Part shown: positions 1 through 7,847 of the stretch, one piece after another
Numbering within the stretch: position 1 is the stretch's first letter
Layout of the letters: each line of letters begins with the position of its first letter
Source: Candidatus Woesearchaeota archaeon
GTDB taxonomy: Archaea; Nanobdellota; Nanobdellia; SCGC-AAA011-G17; VGLX01
Direction of reading: 5' to 3'
DNA length: 15,181 bases
NCBI GenBank assembly: GCA_016866645.1
Contig: VGLX01000008.1
Location: 1-15,181, forward strand
The notes under the pieces: generated by a model
The model's database searches: none
The model's input: only the letters and a program-made list of their open reading frames with translations
Told to the model about the DNA's origin: nothing
Program-made: the position numbers and the translations under genes

Positions 1-2
1 AC

Positions 3-743
3 AAGAAAGCTGACTGTAGTCTGTTAAGGCTGCCGCCTATAGACGCTTCTTCTGTAATGAAAGCCATAGAACTAGAGCTTGCCAAGGCTTGGGAGAACGG
101 CTCCTCGGCAAACGGTGTAATCGACTCCATACTGCGTAACGACGCTGTGTTGAACCAGGTTAAAGACCAGATTTCTGACAGCTTAGAGTTCCAGAGGGCG
201 ACAGCGATGGATAGCATAAACGAAGAAAAAGAGAGCAACATCCAGCATTACAAGAATGAAAAAGAAGCGAAGCTGCAGCAGGTTGAAGAATCACTAGGCA
301 GCGTCGTGTCTGAAAAAGAGGATAAGCTTAAAGAAATGAATGAGAGACTATCAAGCAAGCACTCAGGCTACAGTGCCAGCCAGAAAAGATTGGAAGAGAT
401 GCGCTCCAGGATACAAGAAAGGCTGAAAGAGATAGGCGGCAAGGAAGGTTTCGAAACCCTACTGTCGATTCAGGACATGGTGAAAGATAAGAATGAAACG
501 AGAAATGCCAAAAGCTATGATGCAAAAAAAGAATCTGAAGCAGAAGAGCTATCTTGTTCAAAAGAGCCGATATATGAGCTAAGAAAAGTTATAAGCGCAG
601 TAGATTCAAAGGAAAAAATCGACCCTTTAGCAGGAAAAAACCTAGAAGAAGTTGTTAAAGCCGCAGAAGAAAGCAACAAGAAACATGGCAGAGTATACCA
701 TTTTTTCAAAAAAGTCTGGGAGGTGCTGAACTATGAGATCTAA
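3..743 (+). CDS. Coiled-coil protein, 5' end cut by the window
   Basis: I do not recognise the family. The first in-frame ATG is at 57 (228 residues from there), but the frame stays open to the window edge and no Shine-Dalgarno sequence precedes that ATG, whereas the next gene has a strong one. The true start is therefore probably outside the window. From the ATG, residues about 45-130 are very rich in Glu, Lys, Gln and Ser with heptad-like spacing, so a long coiled coil is likely. A charged linker follows, then a short basic-aromatic C-terminus (HFFKKVWEVLNY). There is no signal peptide or membrane segment in the visible part. The stop overlaps the start of the VWA gene by 11 bases, which implies co-translation and a shared role, perhaps as scaffold or adaptor. 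If the ATG at 57 is real, the gene is complete. Confidence 0.75.
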   Translation, partial: KKADCSLLRLPPIDASSVMKAIELELAKAWENGSSANGVIDSILRNDAVLNQVKDQISDSLEFQRATAMDSINEEKESNIQHYKNEKEAKLQQVEESLGSVVSEKEDKLKEMNERLSSKHSGYSASQKRLEEMRSRIQERLKEIGGKEGFETLLSIQDMVKDKNETRNAKSYDAKKESEAEELSCSKEPIYELRKVISAVDSKEKIDPLAGKNLEEVVKAAEESNKKHGRVYHFFKKVWEVLNYEI

Positions 744-2160
744 CAAAGATGACGAAAAAAGCACCCTCGAGAGAATAGCAGAAGAAAATGAAGAGCAGGG
801 CTACGAAGAGGTACTGCCGTTAGAACAGCACATTACCAATTTTGCTGAGCGTTACAAAAATGAGAAGCAGTTCAAAGAGATAGTCCATAATTATTTGAAG
901 CTAAGCAAACTTAACAAAGCGCTCTTATCCGTAGGTAAGAAGATTGTGCCATCATGGTACAACAAGAAAACTGATATCTTAGTGCAGGAGTATGCTAAGA
1001 GGATACGGCAAGACTTAATCAAGGCAATGGAGGTCAAGAAGGAATTGCTGGCGCTGAAAAAAGCCGCGTACGAACTTGAGAGCCAAGCAACAGGGATAAA
1101 CAACACTCAAGCCTTGCAAGAAGCAACACAGCAACAGCGTAGGGAAGCGATTGCTAACAAGGACAACATGCTGAAACAAGTGGAGACAGAAGCTTACGAC
1201 AAAATAAGGAAAGAAGAAGAAAAAAGCGTGAAGGAAAGCGAAGAAGTGAAAAGGCTGACAGACGCTGAAAGCTTGGCTAAAAAAAAGGTTCAAGACCTCA
1301 TAGCTAATTCTCCTTTGGTAAAAGCTGATGAGAACGGAGCGTTGAAGTTTGACGAGCAGAAGATATGCGAAAAGCTGGAAGACATCTTCCTTACGGAAAT
1401 AATCGAGGGCATAGAAAAAGAGGACGGCAACAGCGGATTCATAGCAAAGGTGAAAGCAAGCTACACCGGACTGATCAGCCATTATGACGATATAGAAGAC
1501 TTGAGCGAGCTGCCTGACGCGGACTGGATAGAGTCATCTGTAGTTTCGAGGACTAAGGGTTTCAGGGTGCCTGTCTTCCCGTATTTAGTCACAGGCAAGT
1601 ATGAGAAGAGGACCAAAGGCAAGGCTTCGATAGACGCCGCGATAGCGTTGGACAGCAGCGACAGCATGAAAGAGAACAATCGGTGGACTATAGCAAAGAA
1701 GACCTCTTTGGCGACGGTCGCTCTGATGAGGAGGCTTAGCCCGAAAAATCATACTTACTTGTCACATTTCAACGGAAAAGTTTATCCTGTCACCAGCTCA
1801 GATCTCATAAAGTCTGTGAGGCCTTATAACGGGACTGAGACGCAGCTCGCCTTGGACTGGCTCCTGAATGTATTGTCTGACTCTGGGCCCAGCATCGCTT
1901 ACCTGATAACCGACGGTGACCCTAACCATTTAGAGGAGACTGTTGCGTCTGCCAAGAAGTTCACTAATCATCCTAATGTGATGCTGAGGATTTTTTTGAT
2001 AGACGGGAATAAAGAAACTGAGGGAAAGATACGCAAGATAGGTCGCGCGGCAGGCCCGCCCACTAAAGTTATTCCAGTCAAGAATTATCAGCTGTCAGGT
2101 GGTGTGATAAGGGATGTCGCAAAGGCGATAAGCGAGATGTACAGCATAGACCAGTTTTAA
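733..2160 (+). CDS. Coiled-coil protein with C-terminal VWA domain (intact MIDAS)
   Basis: 475 residues. The N-terminal half is helical and charged, with coiled-coil character around 95-190. The C-terminal part, about 297-470, is a von Willebrand factor A domain. All MIDAS elements are visible: DSSDS at 307-311 (DxSxS; Asp stands where Gly is common), Thr368 in the NGTET loop, and Asp394 in ITDGD. The domain should bind a divalent metal and a protein partner. Proteins of this type often act with AAA+ ATPases (MoxR/VWA, RavA/ViaA, CbbQ/CbbO), and an AAA+ gene lies four genes on, so a substrate-adaptor role for that ATPase is a reasonable inference. No signal peptide is seen, so it is likely cytoplasmic. 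The start is firm: GGGAGGTG lies 7-14 bases upstream of the ATG, inside the end of the previous gene. Confidence 0.9.
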   Translation: MRSNKDDEKSTLERIAEENEEQGYEEVLPLEQHITNFAERYKNEKQFKEIVHNYLKLSKLNKALLSVGKKIVPSWYNKKTDILVQEYAKRIRQDLIKAMEVKKELLALKKAAYELESQATGINNTQALQEATQQQRREAIANKDNMLKQVETEAYDKIRKEEEKSVKESEEVKRLTDAESLAKKKVQDLIANSPLVKADENGALKFDEQKICEKLEDIFLTEIIEGIEKEDGNSGFIAKVKASYTGLISHYDDIEDLSELPDADWIESSVVSRTKGFRVPVFPYLVTGKYEKRTKGKASIDAAIALDSSDSMKENNRWTIAKKTSLATVALMRRLSPKNHTYLSHFNGKVYPVTSSDLIKSVRPYNGTETQLALDWLLNVLSDSGPSIAYLITDGDPNHLEETVASAKKFTNHPNVMLRIFLIDGNKETEGKIRKIGRAAGPPTKVIPVKNYQLSGGVIRDVAKAISEMYSIDQF

Positions 2161-2169
2161 AAACGAAAA

Positions 2170-2180
2170 GCTTAAATAGT
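2170..2180 (+). promoter_or_regulatory. Archaeal TATA box before the helical-protein gene
   Basis: The 63-base gap after the VWA gene contains an A-rich element followed by CTTAAATA (2171-2178), which fits an archaeal BRE plus TATA box. Transcription would start near 2200, leaving a leader of roughly 45 bases. It suggests that genes 3 onward can be transcribed separately from the first two. Read from sequence only. Confidence 0.5.
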
Positions 2181-2244
2181 AAATATAATGACTGCACGGT
2201 AGTAAAAATAGTGGTAATATTCAATGAACGGAAGGTGGAACAAA

Positions 2245-3513
2245 ATGGATGAAAACACAAAACAAAACAAGCTAGAAATACTAGCCGAAAAATACGGATA
2301 CCAAACAAAAACGCCTAACCCAAAGGCGCAAGTATACAAAACATTCGATAAGGCTTACGAAAACGATAAAAGCACACTAAAAAGGATAAGCCAAACGCCA
2401 ACAACTGGAACCCATCAAGGCACGATAGGGGATATTCACGCAGAGATGGCAGGAATACAATTAGACCTGACAGAGCTCACAGACGAGTACGGCTCACTGA
2501 ACCTAAGGTTCAAAACGCTGGTAGGCAAAGACAAAATCTACAACATCGGCGACGCTGCAAAACTCACGCTCTACGGCCTAATCGGAAACAAGAAAGCATC
2601 CTCAAAAGTCAAGCTAGAGGCCGTCAAGAGGAGAGGCGACGCAATAGAATACCTCGTCAACCGCATGGGAGAAGTGCTTCAAGACCAGTACCAAAAAGCA
2701 ATCGACGCTAAAAAACGCGGAGAAGACCTGCAAGTAGGAAACACAGCGCACATGAGACAATTGGACAGGAAGCTTATAGAATCATTGAAGAGCGGGTATT
2801 ACACTGCCACAGACCACACAGCAGCGCAGAAAGAAATCGACAAGCTGAACGCCGAAATCGCAGAAATAGACGACACGCTAAAAGCCTACGAAAAAGAAGT
2901 CAACCTGGCCAAAGCAGAGAACAACCTCGAAATGATAGTCAAGCTGACAGACGAGATGAGCCAAGTGTTAGACATCAAGCATGGAGTTCTCGACGGAAGA
3001 TTATCCGCAGAAGGAGTCGTGCTGGAAATCAGAAGGCAGATACTCGACTCAGCAGAAGGTGTCCAATCAGCCAAAGGCGCTATCGCAGCATCAAAAGTGA
3101 ACTACCAAGCGTTATCAGCGCTGATAGACTCGATGACAGAGCTAGAGATCAAGTACAAGCACGCGCTAGAAGACATGATACCTGTATTCAGGATACAAGG
3201 CGCAATATCAGGCCTAGGCACGCAAGCGCTCGGCATGAAAAAAGCCCTGACAAAGACAGCAGAGATATCGCAGCACTTGATGGAAGCGAATGTCAAGCTG
3301 ATAACATGCCTCGCGGCAGAAACGTTCGAACTGCTAAAGAACCCGCTTTACAGCTTAGAAACAGCAAAGGCGGCGGAAGAGCGCATCAGCACTTACAGGG
3401 CGCAGCTCAACGACCTTAAGATGCAGTGGGCTCAGGCGCAGCAAGACATAGATGAAGTGTCAAAAGTGCTGTCAGGATTCGAGGTAGAGGCGCACCGCAC
3501 TACTCCAACCTGA
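2245..3513 (+). CDS. Helical coiled-coil protein, distantly TelA-like in appearance
   Basis: 422 residues from the ATG at 2245. An in-frame ATG at 2224 would add seven residues, but AGGTGG (2233-2238) lies 6 bases before the second ATG, so I prefer 2245. The protein is almost all amphipathic helix, with no membrane segment, no signal peptide and no cysteine-rich site. A canonical coiled coil runs about residues 195-235, and the C-terminal 150 residues form long regular helices. Length, all-helical make-up and company with a VWA protein resemble the toxic-anion-resistance TelA family, but I see no diagnostic TelA motif, so this is only a suggestion. A structural partner or scaffold for the AAA+/VWA pair is the most I would infer. 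Codons are noticeably richer in C- and A-ending forms than in the two preceding genes. Confidence 0.85.
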   Translation: MDENTKQNKLEILAEKYGYQTKTPNPKAQVYKTFDKAYENDKSTLKRISQTPTTGTHQGTIGDIHAEMAGIQLDLTELTDEYGSLNLRFKTLVGKDKIYNIGDAAKLTLYGLIGNKKASSKVKLEAVKRRGDAIEYLVNRMGEVLQDQYQKAIDAKKRGEDLQVGNTAHMRQLDRKLIESLKSGYYTATDHTAAQKEIDKLNAEIAEIDDTLKAYEKEVNLAKAENNLEMIVKLTDEMSQVLDIKHGVLDGRLSAEGVVLEIRRQILDSAEGVQSAKGAIAASKVNYQALSALIDSMTELEIKYKHALEDMIPVFRIQGAISGLGTQALGMKKALTKTAEISQHLMEANVKLITCLAAETFELLKNPLYSLETAKAAEERISTYRAQLNDLKMQWAQAQQDIDEVSKVLSGFEVEAHRTTPT

Positions 3514-3515
3514 AC

Positions 3516-3530
3516 TTTTTTTATTTTTTA
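3516..3530 (+). terminator. T-run terminator after gene 3
   Basis: Two T-tracts (seven and six Ts split by an A) begin three bases after the stop codon at 3513. Oligo-T tracts without a hairpin are typical archaeal terminators. The gap to the next gene is only 50 bases, so readthrough is likely. Confidence 0.45.
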
Positions 3531-3563
3531 TCACCTCTTAATCATTCAAGGGAGCACGGCAGA

Positions 3564-4688
3564 ATGAGCGAAAGCAGTTACACAATCCAGAGCAAAGAGA
3601 AAGAGGAGTATTTGCGCCAACTAGACAGTTACTTCGGAATCTTAGCCAAAGGATTAGCAGTGGAAAAAGACGCTGTCAATACCGATGCAGTACGCAGCTT
3701 CGGCGAAGCGCACAAATGGGACTGGTCCAGGATCCCTAAGAAGCCAAATACTTACAAGAGCTTATCGCAGCTCGTCCAAAGGGTCAGGCAAGAGCACTGG
3801 TGGTTGGACTGGAAAATATTCAGCAAAGACCCGTCGAAGAACTTCGGGTATTTCGAACAGCTCAGCATAAGCTCCGAATCCGGCCTGCCATGGGTGTTCG
3901 ACTTCGTAGAGCTGCACAGGCTGAAGAAAGAATCCCAAAAGATGCTCGAGAATACCATCTCTTATGACGACGCTGCAAAAAGGCTCAGCTCCCTAATGCT
4001 TGAAGATGAGGTAAGCGTAGAAGAGCTTAGCCGCGAGACCAAGAAGCTGCACGAGACAGCCATGAAGAGAAGCTTTTTTGAAAAGCTGCAAAACGCAGAG
4101 CTGCTAGGATGGGAATCAACAGGGTACAGCCTGCCCCCAGTCGTGACCAAGATAATGCCTCTCGGCGGGGAAGACTTATGGAATATAAAACTCATCAGGT
4201 ACTCACCGTCCAAAAACTTGTTCCACGCTTACGTGATAGACTTATGGCAGGACAACATAGAGCCGCAAATAATAGAAGAAGGGGCACAAGTAATCATTTC
4301 CAAAGAGCTGACTGACTTGTTAAAGTTCAGCGAGGACAACTCTGCCTGGTATATGATAAAAACCATAGATGAGAAGTTCAGAAGCATACATCCGGTCCAT
4401 GTTTCCAGGGCGCTAATCGGCCCTTTCGAAAACAGATACTTAACGAAGCATACGAATTTTAAGCCGTTGCAAGCGTCCGAGGAATTATTAGCCCAGGACA
4501 AGAGCAAAGGCGTGTTAAGGCTGAGCGTGCAATACTCATTCGCCCCAAACCATGAAAGCGGAGACTGCCTAAGGCAAGTCATCTACAGGGAGGACTGGCG
4601 CGACGAGTTCATAGTCTGCCCCGCAGGATGCTCTTCCAAGATAAGCAGCTCAGTCCTCGGCGCAAAGGTAAGAATCATGGAGGCATGA
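3564..4688 (+). CDS. Unknown cassette protein, Trp-rich N-terminal segment
   Basis: 374 residues, family not recognised. GGGAG (3550-3554) lies nine bases before the ATG and supports the start. The N-terminal third carries a cluster of tryptophans (W52, W54, W79, W80, W83) within basic sequence, which suggests a compact binding domain. Residues about 130-180 are charged and helical. The C-terminal 180 residues look like a mixed alpha/beta domain ending with EFIVCPAGC (348-356). The fragment EFxVCPA recurs in the last gene of the cassette. There is no signal peptide and no membrane helix. The AAA+ gene starts six bases after this stop, with its ribosome-binding site inside this gene, so the two are probably made together and may interact. 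No enzymatic motif is visible. Confidence 0.85.
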   Translation: MSESSYTIQSKEKEEYLRQLDSYFGILAKGLAVEKDAVNTDAVRSFGEAHKWDWSRIPKKPNTYKSLSQLVQRVRQEHWWLDWKIFSKDPSKNFGYFEQLSISSESGLPWVFDFVELHRLKKESQKMLENTISYDDAAKRLSSLMLEDEVSVEELSRETKKLHETAMKRSFFEKLQNAELLGWESTGYSLPPVVTKIMPLGGEDLWNIKLIRYSPSKNLFHAYVIDLWQDNIEPQIIEEGAQVIISKELTDLLKFSEDNSAWYMIKTIDEKFRSIHPVHVSRALIGPFENRYLTKHTNFKPLQASEELLAQDKSKGVLRLSVQYSFAPNHESGDCLRQVIYREDWRDEFIVCPAGCSSKISSSVLGAKVRIMEA

Positions 4689-4694
4689 TGAAAG

Positions 4695-6446
4695 ATGGCA
4701 GAAAACAAAGAATTAACAGCAAGCCTTGACGAGCAGGTATTGCTCGAAACTGATGATGTAGCAAGAATAATCAAATCAACCGGGATTGATACCGCTAGCA
4801 AAGCTAATGTGAAACGGGCTCCGATTAAGAATTTTTACAGCATAATATTCGAAGACCTAGCCCATAACACGGTGAACACTACAGCACAGCATGACTATGT
4901 CCAAGCCTTCACAGATACTGTAGCAGTGTTCAGGACCGCCGCCTTGGAAATACGCAAATGCATGGATGTCCTCACGCTAGAGCAAAAACTGGGAAGCATG
5001 ATAGAAGAAAAGAAAGAAGCTGAAGAGCAGGATAATCCAAGCCATGAAGCAGAAGCGCTAAAAAAACAGATTGCAGACGCGATTTTCTTCTCAAACCGTT
5101 ACGCTTTGTATTTCGCAGGCCACGTAGGGCTCGCCTTGCTAGGCTCAGACAAAGCAGATGTCAAGACATCATTCACCTTCGGGACGAAAAACGACGCCAG
5201 CAAAGACCGTGACGGCCTGACAGCAGACCTGGCCAGAGTAGCGACAAAAGACATCCTCACCATATTATCCGACAAGAAATCGAAGCATGAGCCAGTAAGC
5301 GACGATGACCTGAAATACATGCTGGAAGCGACGTTCACATCATGGATTAACCAGTTCAACTGGCGGACATTCGAAGATACCGCCCAGAAATACTGCCTTG
5401 ATAAAACGAGATTAAAGTTCAAAGAATACTCTATGATATCCGGCGAGTTCAAGAAGAAATACAGCATGATAAAGCTGGACGACAGGTTCATGAAAGTCAG
5501 CAAAGAAGACGTGGTAGGCAGCGGAGAATTCGGAACTACGCTATGGAACAACCTGGTCAAGCTTGGAGCTTATGACTTTGAAAGGAAAGAAAACCTCTAT
5601 TCGCCTGCAAGCGTGATTTTCGTCTTCGGAGAGCCTGGAGGCGGAAAGACTTACACCTGCCATGCATACATACGATCATTCGCGGAGCTGTGCAAGCAGA
5701 AAGGGATACCGTTATGGGCGTTGACCCACAGCACTACAGACTACGCTTCGCATTACCAGAACAAAACAGCCAACGAGCTCGCCGCACTCGCCAAAGAGAT
5801 AAACGACTACCAGGGCATAGTAATAATGTACGTCGCTGACGCTGATAACATATTCCAGTCCAGGAAAGACCCCAGGCTGACCGCAGAGCAGCAGCAGACT
5901 CTAGGGGTTTATTTCAAAATGTTTGACGGCACCCTCATCAAAAAAGACGGGAGGTTCATGGCGATAATGGACGCCAACTATATAGAGGGCATAGACGAAG
6001 CCACTAAGAGCAGGCTGTTTGACGAGATAATAGAGCTGAAAAGATTCGACAAGGCAGATCATTTCGCAGAATTGGCCAAACGCTCGTTAACCAAAGGGAC
6101 AAGCCTGGTCGTAACCGACCCAGAATGGCTGGAAATAGGGCAGTACCTGCTTAAAAGCCCGCTAAGCAACAGGGAGATAGGCCACGTCGTCAAAAAGCTG
6201 AGGAGAGAGTTTGAGAATCTGCCTGAAAGCATGCTTGGAAAGCCTTACGAAGAGCACTTGAAATACAGGAACGAACAGCTCAAAAATCTCACAAAAGAAA
6301 GAATAGTTGACGGCTTTGAGAAGTATATCACGACAAGGATGGAAATCGAGAGAGCGTCATACGAGGCGCTTAGAAGAGATGATACTACAAGGTTTTTGCA
6401 ATACCTGGAATCAAGGCCTCAAGACCCGAACACCGGAGCAAAATGA
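4695..6446 (+). CDS. AAA+ ATPase with large N-terminal domain and divergent Walker B
   Basis: 583 residues. The first 300 residues are helical and match nothing I know; they probably recognise substrate or partner. The AAA+ core follows, with Walker A GEPGGGKT (312-319), a Walker B strand VIMYVADAD (376-384), a sensor-1-like asparagine N428 after strand FMAIMDA, and an arginine-finger candidate R440 in the segment ending TKSRLFDE. A small helical lid follows to about residue 540, with a charged tail. By simple alignment to the usual hhhhDE, the catalytic Asp-Glu pair reads Ala381-Asp382, so hydrolysis may be weakened or use D382/D384. The core resembles classical AAA proteins (FKMFDG before sensor 1) more than MoxR. 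GGAGG at 4679-4683 supports the start. Likely the motor of the cassette, with the VWA protein as adaptor. Cytoplasmic. Confidence 0.92.
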   Translation: MAENKELTASLDEQVLLETDDVARIIKSTGIDTASKANVKRAPIKNFYSIIFEDLAHNTVNTTAQHDYVQAFTDTVAVFRTAALEIRKCMDVLTLEQKLGSMIEEKKEAEEQDNPSHEAEALKKQIADAIFFSNRYALYFAGHVGLALLGSDKADVKTSFTFGTKNDASKDRDGLTADLARVATKDILTILSDKKSKHEPVSDDDLKYMLEATFTSWINQFNWRTFEDTAQKYCLDKTRLKFKEYSMISGEFKKKYSMIKLDDRFMKVSKEDVVGSGEFGTTLWNNLVKLGAYDFERKENLYSPASVIFVFGEPGGGKTYTCHAYIRSFAELCKQKGIPLWALTHSTTDYASHYQNKTANELAALAKEINDYQGIVIMYVADADNIFQSRKDPRLTAEQQQTLGVYFKMFDGTLIKKDGRFMAIMDANYIEGIDEATKSRLFDEIIELKRFDKADHFAELAKRSLTKGTSLVVTDPEWLEIGQYLLKSPLSNREIGHVVKKLRREFENLPESMLGKPYEEHLKYRNEQLKNLTKERIVDGFEKYITTRMEIERASYEALRRDDTTRFLQYLESRPQDPNTGAK

Positions 6447-7846
6447 CCAAGCTTGAAGACCTGCTAGAGCTTGACAGGCTCAGGAGGATAGTTGAGAAAA
6501 ACAGCGGGAGGATGGACACCCCCCAGTTGGAAAAAGAGTTCCTAGAATTCTCAGCCTATTCGCCAAAGAGGGCCCTCACAGTAAGGCTGCCGAAGCTCTA
6601 CACGCTGCGGGAAGGGCATGCTAAAAGAGTCGCTGACGCGCTAGCATCAGTCAACACCCCTGCAGACAGGATACCTGGCGCTATTGACATCTCGGGCTGC
6701 TTCAGCTATGATTCCACGACAGAAGCGGTAGTTTTCCTTTCGCTCCAACAGGTAGAAGCTGACCATTACTCGAGCAGCAGGTCCTGCCTCAACCCATTGA
6801 TAGAAAAGATTTACATGGATGGCTGCTCATTAATCCGTGATTTCTCAATCCACGAAGCCTTGGTAGGGAAAGTCGTGTGCAAAAGGGGGGACCTTGACTT
6901 AAGGGAAGTTGGTTTGTTCCCAAACAAGTTCATAACCGGGCCTTACAGCCTAGTAGCGGACTTAGACACTCCCGCCAAGACTGTCAAAAAGTTCTCAGAT
7001 CTGCACAAAGACTTAGCAAAGATGAAATCCTCTCCAAAAGAGTGTCTTTTAAACCCTATAAAAGTACAGGAAACATCATCGAAAGCTGCCGAGCTAAGGA
7101 ACATGCTAGGCGCTTTGTCAAGATATGAGAGCCCTGAATCACAAGCCTTCAAAGCAGCGACTAACTCTTGCGTCATAAGGACAAAAAGTAACACGTTATT
7201 CTATTTATACTCTCTGAACCATAATAGGAACATAATGGTCTATTTCGGAGACGCACCTTTCAAGCCAGGAAATGAGCCAAAAGAATTATTAGTGCTGATG
7301 GGAAAAGACCACCAGCATACCCTCCCGATGCTGTTAGAGCTTGGCGTGTTCGACACTAGCGAAACAATCCTAGCCCAGAGGATAAAAGATTTCACCGAAG
7401 CTTATGAGAATGCTACGAGAGGCAGCGGAAAAAACCTCAGCGAGGGATACCCTAATTTCGAGCATCTCATGGAGGGTTTGAAGAATGTTGATGCTTACTT
7501 CAAAGAGGTCGTAAATCCTGAAGTACGAAGGAAGTACGTAGCAACTATAGACCCTGAGATTCTAGAGTTCGCTGTCTGTCCCGCAAGCAACGAGCCAGTC
7601 GTGCACGAGCTGCTACCACGACTCTCCTGGAACAAGACCTTGAGGAACTATAGCAATACAGGCAAGTTCATATTCTTATACAACCAAGCTGACGATTCAA
7701 AAAGGAAAGAGATGCTGACAAGTATTGCATCTAACATAATATTCAGCAACCAGCAGAATAATGACGTGAACGTCTGGCTATATAATAACCATCGGCAGTT
7801 CTGCACCGATTCAGGTATAGAGTTTTGCATAGAAAAACAGCAGTGA
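6443..7846 (+). CDS. Unknown protein, last gene of the AAA+/VWA cassette
   Basis: 467 residues, no recognised family. The ATG overlaps the stop of the AAA+ gene by four bases (ATGA), with GGAG four bases before it, so translation is coupled and a physical partnership with the ATPase is likely. The protein looks soluble, with alternating strands and helices, and two apparent halves: about 1-230, and about 231-467, which begins with strands such as VIRTKSNTLFYLYSL and NIMVYFGDAP. Cysteines are scattered (seven or more). The segment EFAVCPAS (375-382) resembles EFIVCPAG near the C-terminus of the gene at 3564. No nuclease, protease or nucleotide-binding motif is evident. Its stop is one base from the stop of the convergent amidohydrolase gene. 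Confidence 0.85.
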   Translation: MTKLEDLLELDRLRRIVEKNSGRMDTPQLEKEFLEFSAYSPKRALTVRLPKLYTLREGHAKRVADALASVNTPADRIPGAIDISGCFSYDSTTEAVVFLSLQQVEADHYSSSRSCLNPLIEKIYMDGCSLIRDFSIHEALVGKVVCKRGDLDLREVGLFPNKFITGPYSLVADLDTPAKTVKKFSDLHKDLAKMKSSPKECLLNPIKVQETSSKAAELRNMLGALSRYESPESQAFKAATNSCVIRTKSNTLFYLYSLNHNRNIMVYFGDAPFKPGNEPKELLVLMGKDHQHTLPMLLELGVFDTSETILAQRIKDFTEAYENATRGSGKNLSEGYPNFEHLMEGLKNVDAYFKEVVNPEVRRKYVATIDPEILEFAVCPASNEPVVHELLPRLSWNKTLRNYSNTGKFIFLYNQADDSKRKEMLTSIASNIIFSNQQNNDVNVWLYNNHRQFCTDSGIEFCIEKQQ

Positions 7847-7847
7847 T

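Noticed and set aside
1015..1482. 155-codon minus-strand open frame
   Set aside because: Antisense shadow of the VWA gene, Phe- and Leu-rich from A-rich codons on the coding strand.
2245..3513. Firm assignment as TelA
   Set aside because: Only helical content, length and neighbourhood agree; no diagnostic motif could be seen, so it is left unnamed.
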